Of a stretch of DNA of 64,000 bases, positions 15,934-24,247 are shown in pieces; position 1 is the first letter of the stretch; every line of letters starts with the position of its first letter. A program made the position numbers and the translations under genes. The DNA comes from SIG603 sp963621245 (GTDB lineage: Bacteria; Bacillota; Clostridia; Oscillospirales; Acutalibacteraceae): contig CAVFCW010000006.1 in NCBI GenBank assembly GCA_963621245.1, forward strand, positions 48,680 through 112,679, given 5' to 3'. Below the pieces are notes generated by a model. It did not search any database. It saw only the letters and a list, made by a program, of their open reading frames with translations, and was not told where the DNA came from.

Positions 15934-17100
15934 TTAGGTTCTGTTTGCCGTGTCCATTTCGGAAATGTGCTGCTTAAGAAGCATGAGGGTATCTTCTTTT
16001 GAGTACGCCATATTGTTGTATTTGCCTCCAAGCGATTCCATAAAATCGTTGAAAAGCCGGCAAATAGATTTTTCGGTGATATGAATATTACAGCAGTAAG
16101 CGCCGTAAATAAATGCATTTGTGGTGTAAATGTGCAGTCCGTCAGTCGGATGAGCATATATGCTCAGATATTCGGGTATCTGTAAAGCTGTCGGACGAAT
16201 TATAACGCCCTGAACTGCTCCGCTTTCGATTTCTTTATACAGCTTTATGAGCATTCCTTTGATGTCCTTAGGATCAAGCGGCGGCACATACTGAGGCGGC
16301 AAATCTGCCAAAGAGCATGTGTTTATAATATTGATAAGACCTTCTTCGCTGAAAACCGTTTGATAGGTGCCTGTTATATGTCTCAGTACGGAAAAATGCT
16401 TGTCCACAAGAGCGAACATCTCATTATACGGAATATCAAGGTTATTCATATATTTACGAATGACATCTGTCGTGATGTAACGACCGGGGCAAGGCTGAGG
16501 CATGAGCACACGCATGCAGTCGGGAGACGTGTTTGCGATATATTCCTGTAAGGTCTCAAGAATATTGGTGTTGCAGTTAACCAACAGATCACAGCAGTCA
16601 ATCAGTTTTTTGAAGAAGCAGTTGTAAAAACTTATAAGTTCTTTGTCGTCGTGTATCTGAGCCGCTGAAATATCTTCTGAAATCTGAATCAGATAATTCG
16701 GCGTGATTATGTAATAACTGAGCGGAGACATTGTTGCCGTTTCTGTCGCTTCACAGAAATAGTACGGGTGAAAATTTCCGCGGGAGGCAAGGCACAGCGG
16801 AATGACAGAGTGCAGGAGTTTTAGGTTCTTGAAATCGCTGTCTTTGTCGGTGTGAAAACAGACAAGGGAGTCGGCGGTGAATTCAATATCTGACATCCAC
16901 AGCTCGATAAACTCTTGCGTCAAATCAAGCTTTTCGGGAAGAAACATAGAGAAGTGTGCGCCGACAGTATGAGTGACTTCGTAGTTCAATACGGTTCGTA
17001 TGGCGTTTTTTATCGCATATTCTCCCTTGATAAGCTTATGTGAAAACTCAAGATGTTCCACATTTTGGGGGGGTAGTGCGGAAAAAGTGAACGGAAGCAA
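15934..17100 (-). CDS. C-terminal part of a frameshifted HTH regulator, effector domain of unknown family
   Basis: About 388 codons continue the HTH protein at 17048-17374 in the neighbouring frame. It has no credible start of its own: the only initiator in the overlap is a TTG without ribosome site. Removing one C from the C7 tract at 17067-17073 would join both parts into one protein of about 470 residues. The visible sequence is soluble and rich in hydrophobic helices and strands (SYYIITPNYLIQISEDI, CLASRGNFHPYYFCEA), with no motif I recognise. The arrangement, an N-terminal XRE domain with a long C-terminal sensor domain, resembles Rgg/PlcR-like or other one-component regulators, but no homology is claimed. 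Confidence 0.6.
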   Translation of the reverse strand: MLPFTFSALPPQNVEHLEFSHKLIKGEYAIKNAIRTVLNYEVTHTVGAHFSMFLPEKLDLTQEFIELWMSDIEFTADSLVCFHTDKDSDFKNLKLLHSVIPLCLASRGNFHPYYFCEATETATMSPLSYYIITPNYLIQISEDISAAQIHDDKELISFYNCFFKKLIDCCDLLVNCNTNILETLQEYIANTSPDCMRVLMPQPCPGRYITTDVIRKYMNNLDIPYNEMFALVDKHFSVLRHITGTYQTVFSEEGLINIINTCSLADLPPQYVPPLDPKDIKGMLIKLYKEIESGAVQGVIIRPTALQIPEYLSIYAHPTDGLHIYTTNAFIYGAYCCNIHITEKSICRLFNDFMESLGGKYNNMAYSKEDTLMLLKQHISEMDTANRT

Positions 17101-17374
17101 GATCGTTTAAAAGTTCTGCGGTGGCTTGACATTTCTCGAAAATATCATCATCCAGAAGTTTCATTTCGTGGTAAAGAAAAAGTTCTTTGCGCTGATCCAT
17201 GGTGAGATTTAAATAGTTGGCGAGAGCTCTTACCGATTTGTAGCTCAAATCTCGTTCGTCGGTTTTGGCTTTTTGTATGGAAGTGCGACCTACTCCGGAA
17301 TTGTCTGAAATTTGTTTTATGGTTTCTCCGCTGTTCTCAATCAGTTTTGTCAGGTATTCGCTGAATTTTGACAT
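17048..17374 (-). CDS. N-terminal helix-turn-helix part of the same frameshifted regulator
   Basis: The 108-codon frame starts with an XRE-type domain: KLIENSGETIKQISDNSGV, then GRTSIQKAKTDERDLSYKSV, then a helical segment NLTMDQRKELFLYHEM. It runs through a run of seven C residues (coding strand) at 17067-17073 and stops five codons after the tract, while the downstream 388-codon frame begins in the same place. A single-base change in the tract would restore one long protein. Either the tract is phase variable, or translation shifts frame here, or the base count in the assembly is wrong. AGGAGG-like CCTCCT on the reverse complement just before the ATG supports this start. It is transcribed away from the second LRR gene. 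Confidence 0.75.
   Translation of the reverse strand: MSKFSEYLTKLIENSGETIKQISDNSGVGRTSIQKAKTDERDLSYKSVRALANYLNLTMDQRKELFLYHEMKLLDDDIFEKCQATAELLNDLASVHFFRTTPPKCGTS
17067..17073. repeat. G7/C7 homopolymer at the frameshift site
   Basis: Seven G on the plus strand (C on the coding strand). With six C the HTH and effector frames fuse; with seven they are separate. Confidence 0.8.
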
Positions 17375-17497
17375 ATAAAGAATCCTCCTTTTGCATATAG
17401 ATTAGAAGTATCTCTATTTTAACATAATTGCCTTGCTTGTGACACATTTATGTGTGCGCAAAAATTATCAAAAATCCGTCTCAAAGTTTGTCACAGC

Positions 17498-17526
17498 TTG
17501 AACCGGTATATTATTTTTGCTATTCT
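17498..17526 (+). promoter_or_regulatory. promoter of the second LRR surface protein
   Basis: TTGAAC (17498-17503), 17-bp spacer, TATTCT (17521-17526). It lies about 190 bp before the start codon, giving a long leader that includes a GGGGGTGGTG stretch. Nothing else is recognised in the 343-bp gap between the HTH and LRR genes. Confidence 0.5.
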
Positions 17527-17717
17527 TGAAATAAAGATAATCTTGGGGGTGGTGCGCAAAATTGTTTGAGATAAAATCCCAAAAAAACAAAAGCGGACAG
17601 AAACAGAGGGAAAAAGCAAAGTCGCAGCTATTGAAGTGGCGGTTCTGCTGACTTAATCGGAGCGAAAAGCAGAATGTTCCGATTTCAAAAACTTATCTAT
17701 TATGGGAGGAAAAAACC

Positions 17718-19805
17718 ATGACCAAACGAATTTTAGCGATTCTTCTCAGTGCGTTGATGGCGCTTAGTGCAATGCCGACTGCATTTGCGGAAGAAACAGC
17801 GGCGAGCGAGCCTGAAAATTCGGTGGCGGAAGAAGTGCCTGAGGAGGATTCTGCGCCTGAGGCTACCGAGGAGCCTACAGCAGAGCCGACGGTAGATCCG
17901 ACAACTGAACCGACACCAGAACCGACTGCCGAGCCTACGGCTGAACCAGTGCCAACTTCTACACCCGAACCTAAAGAGGAAAGTGCCGGCACTGGCAAAA
18001 ATGAGAAGATTAGTCTTGCTGATAATTATAATGAGACTTCAGAAAATAATGAAGACAGCAGTTCAGAAGCTGAATATGTGAAAAAAGGTACTCTTGATCA
18101 ATGGTTGAACTACACAATAGACAATACCGGAAAAATGATTATTTGGCCCAAGTACAGCAGTCTTGGCTTTATATGGGGAAGTGCTTATGTAGGAGTGCAG
18201 ACATTTAATCCGGGTGTAGATGTAAGCAGTGTCGAAATTAATGGTATAGATAATACGGGATACTTTTTTTTCAGTTCGAACGATTGTTTTAAAAATTTAA
18301 AGGAAGTTAAACTTGATGAAAATGTTACATGTGTTAGTTATGGATCTTTTATAGGTCTTTTGAATTTGGCAACAGTAGAGATGCCTAGTGTTACTGAGAT
18401 AAGTAACAGAGCTTTTGAAGAATGCACCGGTTTAAGCAATATATCACTTCCGAGCTGTTTAGAAAAAATATGTAATGAAGCGTTTTCCGATTGCAGCAGT
18501 TTAAAAAGCATAACAATTCCTGACAGTGTAACTTCAATAGGTGATGCAGCGTTCTATAGGTCTGGGTTAGAGAGTGTAGAACTTTCGAAGAATTTAACTG
18601 AAATACCATACCAGTGTTTTGCTCGTTGTGAAAATTTAACCAATATAACTCTACCTGAAGGTATAACTTCTATCGGAAGAAATGCGTTTTCCGATTGCAG
18701 CAGTTTAAAAAGCATAACAATTCCTGACAGTGTAACTTCAATAGGTGATGCAGCGTTCTATAGGTCTGGGTTAGAGAGTGTAGAACTTTCGAAGAATTTA
18801 ACTGAAATACCATACCAGTGTTTTGCTCGTTGTGAAAATTTAACCAATATAACTCTACCTGAAGGTATAACTTCTATCGGAAGAATTGCGTTTGTAGGAT
18901 GCAGTGCCTTAACAAGCATAACAATTCCCAGAAGTGTAACCAGTATAGGTAACAATGCCTTCTTCGGTTGCGATAATTTAAAGGATGTTCACTATGAAGG
19001 GACAGAAGAAGAATGGGGAAAAATTACTATTGGTTCGGATAATGAATCTTTGAAAGTTGCCACAATGTCTTTCCATGAACATGATTATGAAAAAACAATA
19101 ATAAAAGAACCAACTTGTACAGAAGAAGGAACAGCCAAATGGATATGCAAGACTTGCGGAGATGGGTATTCTGATTCTGTTGAACCAAAAGACCATTCTT
19201 GGGTATTGATTTCATCAAAACCGGCAACAACTCTCAACAACGGCCATAATAAGATAAAATGTTCGGTTTGTTCTAAAACAAACAAAACAACCTATTATCA
19301 GATAAAGGAAGTTAAACTCACTTGGAATACAACGGTCTATAGCGGGAATACTGTGCATCCTTGGGTAAAGATCACTGATATAAAAGGTAACGAGTTAAAA
19401 AAAGGAACAGATTACACCGTTAAATATCCAGATTCATATAAGGTTGGAAAATATTATGTTAAAGTAACCTTTAAAGGAAAATATAGTGGTACAGAAACCC
19501 TGAAATATTACATAAAACCTCAGTCAACATCAATTACTTCTTTAAAAAACGGCTCGAAGAGTTTTTCGGTTAATTTAAACTTACAAAAAAAGCAAACGAG
19601 TGGGTATCAAATACAGTACTCAACTTCTAAGGATTTCTCTTCGCCGGTTTATTATACGATTTTCAACAACAAAACTTCATCGGCGACAATCAAAAACTTA
19701 AAGTCAAAGAAAATATATTATGTAAGGGTACGTACTTATGGTGTTGTTGATGGGAAAAAATACTATTCTTCATGGAGCAGTACTCGGTACGTTAAAACGA
19801 AATAA
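17718..19805 (+). CDS. secreted BspA-like leucine-rich-repeat (LRR_5) surface protein, second copy
   Basis: A 695-residue paralogue of the protein at 11666. The signal peptide and the Glu/Pro/Thr-rich linker (residues 1 to about 90) are nearly identical to it at DNA level, whereas the central region is different. LRR_5 units run from about residue 215 to 430. Within them a 68-residue block (about 255-322) is repeated exactly (323-390). The C-terminal part has two Cys pairs (WICKTCG, KCSVCSK) and a fibronectin-III-like domain ending WSSTRYVKTK. The expected role is surface adhesion or interaction with the host or other bacteria. GGGAGG eight bases before the ATG supports the start. No sortase or S-layer anchor is visible. 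Confidence 0.92.
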   Translation: MTKRILAILLSALMALSAMPTAFAEETAASEPENSVAEEVPEEDSAPEATEEPTAEPTVDPTTEPTPEPTAEPTAEPVPTSTPEPKEESAGTGKNEKISLADNYNETSENNEDSSSEAEYVKKGTLDQWLNYTIDNTGKMIIWPKYSSLGFIWGSAYVGVQTFNPGVDVSSVEINGIDNTGYFFFSSNDCFKNLKEVKLDENVTCVSYGSFIGLLNLATVEMPSVTEISNRAFEECTGLSNISLPSCLEKICNEAFSDCSSLKSITIPDSVTSIGDAAFYRSGLESVELSKNLTEIPYQCFARCENLTNITLPEGITSIGRNAFSDCSSLKSITIPDSVTSIGDAAFYRSGLESVELSKNLTEIPYQCFARCENLTNITLPEGITSIGRIAFVGCSALTSITIPRSVTSIGNNAFFGCDNLKDVHYEGTEEEWGKITIGSDNESLKVATMSFHEHDYEKTIIKEPTCTEEGTAKWICKTCGDGYSDSVEPKDHSWVLISSKPATTLNNGHNKIKCSVCSKTNKTTYYQIKEVKLTWNTTVYSGNTVHPWVKITDIKGNELKKGTDYTVKYPDSYKVGKYYVKVTFKGKYSGTETLKYYIKPQSTSITSLKNGSKSFSVNLNLQKKQTSGYQIQYSTSKDFSSPVYYTIFNNKTSSATIKNLKSKKIYYVRVRTYGVVDGKKYYSSWSSTRYVKTK
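18480..18887 (+). repeat. perfect tandem duplication of 204 bp inside the second LRR gene
   Basis: Bases 18480-18683 and 18684-18887 are identical apart from the last three bases, and the unit is an exact multiple of three (68 codons). It keeps the reading frame and adds about three leucine-rich repeats. Confidence 0.92.
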
Positions 19806-19812
19806 AAATCAG

Positions 19813-19840
19813 CCCCCACCTCAAAAAGGTGGGGGACTTC
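19813..19840 (+). terminator. terminator after the second LRR gene
   Basis: Nine-bp stem CCCCCACCT/AGGTGGGGG with a five-base loop and a weak T tail. A near-identical element is found at 21623. Confidence 0.7.
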
Positions 19841-19876
19841 TCAACTGCGTTAATGGGTAAAAGGTGGTGTAATATA

Positions 19877-20524
19877 ATGAATATTTTAAATGTGATAGGC
19901 AACGCGTTGCAGTATTTGGAAGATAAATATGAAATTATAGAAACTCTGTTTACGTTATATATGCTTGGACCTATTCCTTACCTAATTTATTATAAATTCA
20001 TCAAAAAGCCACGACAAAAGAAAAAAGGAATTAAACCTAAGATAAAGAAATTTTTATCAATTCCTTGCCTTTTGATTACAGCTGTTCCCGGGTTTGTTAT
20101 TGTAATGATAGATAGTGGATTTATTAATGCTGACCACGAAGACCAATGGGCGATGGCTACTCTTATTCTCACTTTACTTGTTACAGTCTATACAATTATT
20201 CAGTACGGTTTGCCGGGAATTTGGACAGGTCCCATTCGTGCACTTATAGGAATATTAATAGGAGGTACATTCGGCGCCCTGTTAATATGCATTTTAGGTT
20301 TTCTTCTCTTCATGTCAATCGGCGATGGCGGCCCCGGTGCCGGAAGTGTTATATATATTCTTCGTGATGGTGAAAAAACCGAGCTTTACTTAGACTCAGA
20401 TGAAAGTATTGATTATTGCCGAAACGTATATCACTATTCTGATGGCATCGAAAGTTACACTTATCAAGGCAACGGATATGTGCGTGACCAATATGGTCGA
20501 GCGTTTGCGATAGTACATCGATAG
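19877..20524 (+). CDS. uncharacterised membrane protein
   Basis: I do not recognise a family. The 215-residue protein has a hydrophobic segment near residues 25-40, a basic stretch KKPRQKKKGIKPKIKK, then three further membrane segments (about residues 60-80, 95-115 and 120-150, the last rich in glycine). The C-terminal tail has about 60 soluble residues rich in Tyr, Asp and Gly (VIYILRDGEKTELYLDSDES). ATG 19877 is chosen because AAGGTGGT lies eight bases upstream. It follows the second LRR gene and precedes a secreted protein gene with no promoter clearly seen, so the pair could be cotranscribed. The tail might sit outside or inside the cell; topology is not clear. Confidence 0.6.
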   Translation: MNILNVIGNALQYLEDKYEIIETLFTLYMLGPIPYLIYYKFIKKPRQKKKGIKPKIKKFLSIPCLLITAVPGFVIVMIDSGFINADHEDQWAMATLILTLLVTVYTIIQYGLPGIWTGPIRALIGILIGGTFGALLICILGFLLFMSIGDGGPGAGSVIYILRDGEKTELYLDSDESIDYCRNVYHYSDGIESYTYQGNGYVRDQYGRAFAIVHR

Positions 20525-20596
20525 GCATCCTTGTTAATGTTATTCAATGGGAACATTTAAATGAGTCAAAATTTAAATTTTAAGGAGGAATTTGAC

Positions 20597-21607
20597 GTGT
20601 GTTTTTCTAAAAAAATAATCAGCTTAATGCTCACTGTTTTCACATTATGCGTTTTTTGTTTTGTCGATTTTGCATCAACAAAGACTTATGCAATGACCGG
20701 TTTTTCATATCCAACAGTGGTTCCGACAGAGCCGGAAACCGATTGGAAAACTTGGAAAAAGGACAACGGCTCTGAATATTCCGATTTGGTCGGCGTTTAC
20801 TATGCGGAAGGTCTTGGTTTAGAAATTAAAATAACACCCAGAATTTTAAAAGGCAATTATTCCGAGCAAACAAAAACGGGGTATCTTCTGGATGATGATG
20901 GGAATGTTTGTTTTGGAATTGATTTATTAAACTACAATAGTGGTGAATATCTTGTTTGCAAATCTGATAATCTTTTAAAAAAAGAAAGCAAAAACAAATA
21001 TGTTGCAGATGTGAACGGTTGTAAAATCACTCTGACAACAACAAAGAAAACAAAGAACGGATACAAGTTAAATGTCGAATTTTCCGACGAGATTATCCAA
21101 AAATGGAATGAGAACAACCCAACGGCGTTATATAAATCCGTCTCATCTGCCGAGTTTAAAGATGTTGCAATTTTGGAGAAAAAGCCGGCTGATGACAATT
21201 TTGGCGGATCTTATTCGACCGAATACGACGTATATTCTGATGAGGAGAGAGTTTATTCCATAAAGCAACTGTACGGAACAAATGATTATTATTATGTTAT
21301 GTACACTTTAAAATATGGAGAGGAAACGGCAAGGTACACTAATTTGTATACTGTCAAAGATGATCTCCTTGTTCATGAATACGGCTATGATGTTTCCAAA
21401 GGAGAAAACAGTTATGCTGTCTACACAATAGTAGATCACGGAGTTAGCAAAGGCGTTACAGATGAAAGTGGAAAACTTGGAGGGTTTTATTCTGCAGTAG
21501 GGGAAAGTCGGTTAAGTGAAATGAATTTGGATTCACCCGACTATTATGCATACGAGGTTGCAGATAAGACTATATGGGAAATTTCCGGAGACGGAATCAT
21601 TTATTAA
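20597..21607 (+). CDS. uncharacterised secreted protein
   Basis: No family recognised. The start is taken as GTG 20597 because a perfect AAGGAGG lies eight bases upstream; an in-frame ATG at 20561 has none. The 336-residue product begins with CFSKKIISLMLTVFTLC followed by a hydrophobic core and a probable cleavage near TKTYA, so it should be exported. The mature part is rich in Tyr, Asp and Lys with alternating beta-like segments (GVYYAEGLGLEIKITP; VYSIKQLYGTNDYYYVMYTL) and no membrane anchor. Its neighbour upstream is a small membrane protein and before that a BspA-like surface protein, so an envelope function is likely. It ends at a terminator like that of the LRR gene. Confidence 0.65.
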   Translation: MCFSKKIISLMLTVFTLCVFCFVDFASTKTYAMTGFSYPTVVPTEPETDWKTWKKDNGSEYSDLVGVYYAEGLGLEIKITPRILKGNYSEQTKTGYLLDDDGNVCFGIDLLNYNSGEYLVCKSDNLLKKESKNKYVADVNGCKITLTTTKKTKNGYKLNVEFSDEIIQKWNENNPTALYKSVSSAEFKDVAILEKKPADDNFGGSYSTEYDVYSDEERVYSIKQLYGTNDYYYVMYTLKYGEETARYTNLYTVKDDLLVHEYGYDVSKGENSYAVYTIVDHGVSKGVTDESGKLGGFYSAVGESRLSEMNLDSPDYYAYEVADKTIWEISGDGIIY

Positions 21608-21622
21608 ATTAATCAAAAATCA

Positions 21623-21650
21623 GCCCCCACCTTTTTAAGGTGGGGGCATC
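21623..21650. terminator. terminator of the secreted-protein gene
   Basis: Perfect ten-bp stem GCCCCCACCT/AGGTGGGGGC with a five-base loop. The same sequence (CAGCCCCCACCT...AGGTGGGGG) occurs at 19811. It also lies at the end of the convergent aminotransferase gene. Confidence 0.7.
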
Positions 21651-21669
21651 TCTATGTCACTCAGTTAAA

Positions 21670-22863
21670 TCAGTCTCCGCAAAGTTCTCTTGTAACCTTT
21701 GCAAAGCGGTGTGAGCCTTCCTTGATTAATTCAGTCGGAAGTGAAGTGTAGTTTAAGCGGAACGCTGTTCCCGGTATTGACGGGATAGAGGAGAAAGCAC
21801 TGCTTCTAACGGCGCCGACAGCGTTCTCGAAAAGTTTTTCGGCGAACAGATCCATATCCGTGTCCTCGGGTAGCTCAACCCAGATGAACATTCCGCCGTC
21901 AGGGTTTGAAAGCTTTACTTTCTTTGAACACTCGGAAAGCAAGATTTCTCTCATCGCACGGCACTTGTCGCCGTAGATTTTCTGAATGTCCTTCAAATGT
22001 TCCTCGTAGTTCATGTGAGAAATAGTGTAGCTGACGATTTTCTGAGTGTATTGTGCGATTTCACCGTCCATGCATCCCTTTACCGATGCCATAGCGTCGA
22101 TGTACTTTTGCTCTCCGTAGGCGTAACCTACACGAAGTCCTGCCGAAAGGGTTTTTGAGAAAGAACCCGCATAAATTACGATTCCTGCGTCATCTAAGCT
22201 CTTGAAAGACGGGACAGGCTCACCGCTGAAACGGATCTCCTCGTAAGGATCGTCCTCCAAAATCAAGAGGTCGTATTTTTTAGCAACCTCGTAGATTTCT
22301 TTTCGGCGGTCAAGTGGCATGGTAAATCCTGTCGGATTTTGGAATGTGGGATTTAAGTAGATATATCTTCCTTTGCCCGACTGAGCGGCTTTTTCAAGCT
22401 CGCTCGGAAGCATACCTTTTTCGTCCATTGCAATGCCTTTTACTACCGCTCCCGAACAGCGGATAGCGTTTAATGCATTGGGGTAGGAGAAAGCTTCGGC
22501 ATAAACTTCGTCTCCCGTTTCCGTGAAGCAACGAGCCATAAGGCCGAGAACCTGGCTCGATCCGTTTGTGATGAGAACCGAGTGATTTTCGCTCGGCATA
22601 TTTTTAACCGACGACAATCTGTCGATTATCCATTCCTTAAGCTCCGTGCAGCCCGTGGCGGGGCCGTACTGTAAAATTTCCATCGGCGAGCTTTCCATGA
22701 TTGCGGCGGCAGCTTCGCTGATGTTTTCAACGGGGATTGCTTCTTTTGCGGGGTTTCCTATTGCAAGAGAAATAAAACCGGGAATGGCTCTTCCTCTTTC
22801 AAGGACTGTTCTTATCTCACTGCTTACGCTTCCTGAAGACTTCTGCGGTATCTGAAAACTCAT
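21670..22863 (-). CDS. PLP-dependent aminotransferase (class I/II, 2-aminoadipate aminotransferase-like)
   Basis: The 397-residue protein is a fold-type I aminotransferase of the branch that resembles the catalytic half of MocR regulators (LysN/Kat II-like). ILQYGPATGCTELKEWI marks the N-terminal part, NPTFQNPTGFTMPLDRRKEIYEVA the cofactor-binding turn, LEDDPYEEIRF the pyridine-nitrogen aspartate region, and YAGSFSKTLSAGLRVGY the catalytic lysine; FRLNYT contains the substrate carboxylate arginine. It lacks a DNA-binding domain. ATG 22863 has GGAGGT upstream. It lies 14 bp after a D-2-hydroxyacid dehydrogenase gene in one leftward operon. The pair could convert an amino acid to its 2-oxo acid and then to a 2-hydroxy acid (inference); the amino acid is unknown. 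Confidence 0.87.
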   Translation of the reverse strand: MSFQIPQKSSGSVSSEIRTVLERGRAIPGFISLAIGNPAKEAIPVENISEAAAAIMESSPMEILQYGPATGCTELKEWIIDRLSSVKNMPSENHSVLITNGSSQVLGLMARCFTETGDEVYAEAFSYPNALNAIRCSGAVVKGIAMDEKGMLPSELEKAAQSGKGRYIYLNPTFQNPTGFTMPLDRRKEIYEVAKKYDLLILEDDPYEEIRFSGEPVPSFKSLDDAGIVIYAGSFSKTLSAGLRVGYAYGEQKYIDAMASVKGCMDGEIAQYTQKIVSYTISHMNYEEHLKDIQKIYGDKCRAMREILLSECSKKVKLSNPDGGMFIWVELPEDTDMDLFAEKLFENAVGAVRSSAFSSIPSIPGTAFRLNYTSLPTELIKEGSHRFAKVTRELCGD

Positions 22864-22877
22864 AATATTTACCTCCG

Positions 22878-23879
22878 TTATTTTATCAATTCGTTCACAC
22901 AACTGCCCGTGCTTTCATATTCGAGCAAATTGTCGATGGTTGTCATTGTCATATTTTTAAAGGCTTCATCGGTATAAAATGCCGTGTGCCTTGTGAAAGT
23001 CACATTTGGATATTTTAGCAATTCGCTAAGTTCGGGAACAGGGCAAGGCATGTCGGTTTGTGTTCCCTTTAGCATTTCTTCGCCCTCGATGACGTCAATT
23101 CCAAGACCGCCGATTTTACCGCTTTTAACCGCTTTTAAAATAGCAGAATTGTCAAAAAGCGAACCTCTTGCGGCATTTATGAGAATTACTCCGTCTTTCA
23201 TTTTGCTTAGGCTGTCATCGTTAATCATGTGATAATTTTCAGCGGTAGCCGCACAATGAAAAATGATAACATCGCAAGATTTATACAAAGTATCTTCATC
23301 GGTGTATGTTACGATATTATTGAGCGTTGGATTTTCGCTTAAACTGTACGCCAAAATTTTTTTCGGATTAAATCCTTGCAGACATTTGACGGTAGTAGAA
23401 CCTATTCGTCCCGTGCCCACTATGCCGATTACCTGATTTCTTATTTCTTTTCCCATGAGACCGTCAATGCCGTATTCTGCTTTTTCAATTCGCTTTATCT
23501 GTTCTCTGTAATTTCTCAAAACAGACAAGGTGAGAAGTACCGTGTGTTCTGAAATTGCATTCGGAGAATATTGTGGGACATTCGCTCCTTTAATGCCGTT
23601 TTTTCTCATGGCTTCAAGATTGAAATGATCAAATCCTGCCGAGCTTGTGCAAAGGTAACGGATTCCCATTTTTGCCAATTTCTCAAAATAAGCTTCGTCT
23701 TCGTGCTTTGGATTAAAATAAATGAGAGCCTCACAGCCGTATTCTTTTATCTTGTCAAGATTTTCGTAAGAGGGAGGGCAAGCGAAATTAATCAGCTCAA
23801 GCTTTTTGTCATACTTGTCTTTGTATGGCAAAAATCTCTTTTCTCCGTCCGTCGTGGTGCTGTACATACCAACTTTCAA
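22878..23879 (-). CDS. D-isomer-specific 2-hydroxyacid dehydrogenase (D-lactate dehydrogenase-like)
   Basis: About 334 residues with the two-domain architecture of the family. It shows GIVGTGRIGSTTVKCL (NAD-binding GxGxxG near residue 150), NAARGSLFD (catalytic arginine), GIDVIEGE (glutamate) and TRHTAFYT (histidine) in order. It resembles D-lactate and 2-hydroxyisocaproate dehydrogenases that reduce 2-oxo acids with NADH. The start is TTG 23879, eight bases after AAGGAG and giving the N-terminus KVGMYSTTTDGE; an ATG at 23945 would add a Phe/Lys-rich extension with no ribosome site. It is first in a leftward operon with the aminotransferase, behind a promoter at 23990-24018 and a terminator-like hairpin in the leader. 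Confidence 0.85.
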   Translation of the reverse strand: MKVGMYSTTTDGEKRFLPYKDKYDKKLELINFACPPSYENLDKIKEYGCEALIYFNPKHEDEAYFEKLAKMGIRYLCTSSAGFDHFNLEAMRKNGIKGANVPQYSPNAISEHTVLLTLSVLRNYREQIKRIEKAEYGIDGLMGKEIRNQVIGIVGTGRIGSTTVKCLQGFNPKKILAYSLSENPTLNNIVTYTDEDTLYKSCDVIIFHCAATAENYHMINDDSLSKMKDGVILINAARGSLFDNSAILKAVKSGKIGGLGIDVIEGEEMLKGTQTDMPCPVPELSELLKYPNVTFTRHTAFYTDEAFKNMTMTTIDNLLEYESTGSCVNELIK

Positions 23880-23924
23880 TTTATCTTCTCCTTTCTTTTT
23901 CTTTTCTTTCCTTTCAAAACAGAA

Positions 23925-23970
23925 AAAGCGTACGCAGAAAAACAAACTTGTTTAACTGCTGTACGCCTTT
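23925..23970 (-). promoter_or_regulatory. terminator-like hairpin in the leader of the dehydrogenase-aminotransferase operon
   Basis: On the minus strand an imperfect stem GGCGTAC...GCAG with CTGC...GTACGC is followed by TTTTTCTGTTTT, all before the first gene of the operon and after its promoter. That is the layout of a transcription attenuator. No T-box or other known riboswitch core was recognised. Confidence 0.45.
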
Positions 23971-23989
23971 GAACAGTCTCAATGCAAAA

Positions 23990-24018
23990 ATGCTATCAGA
24001 AAAATCAATTTATGTCAA
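23990..24018 (-). promoter_or_regulatory. promoter of the dehydrogenase-aminotransferase operon
   Basis: On the minus strand: perfect TTGACA (24013-24018), 17-bp spacer, TAGCAT (23990-23995). Further right in this 368-bp gap is an inverted repeat ATTGCGT/ACGCAAT (24073-24100) of unknown role; no clear promoter for the GNAT gene at 24248 was found. Confidence 0.65.
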
Positions 24019-24247
24019 ATCGAATACCGATTTCAGGAAAATCACCTATATTTTGCAAGTTTAAGAGTTTGAAATTGCGTATTTTTAAGTAAAAACGCAA
24101 TACATTTGGTGCTGTAATCACTTATATATTATGCTGAACTTAATTATAGAGATTATATACTTTGCGAAATTAAAGTGCTATACTGATGCCAAGAATATTA
24201 ATCCGAAAGTTACATATAAAATTAATCTTTAAATTAGAGGGGGAAAT

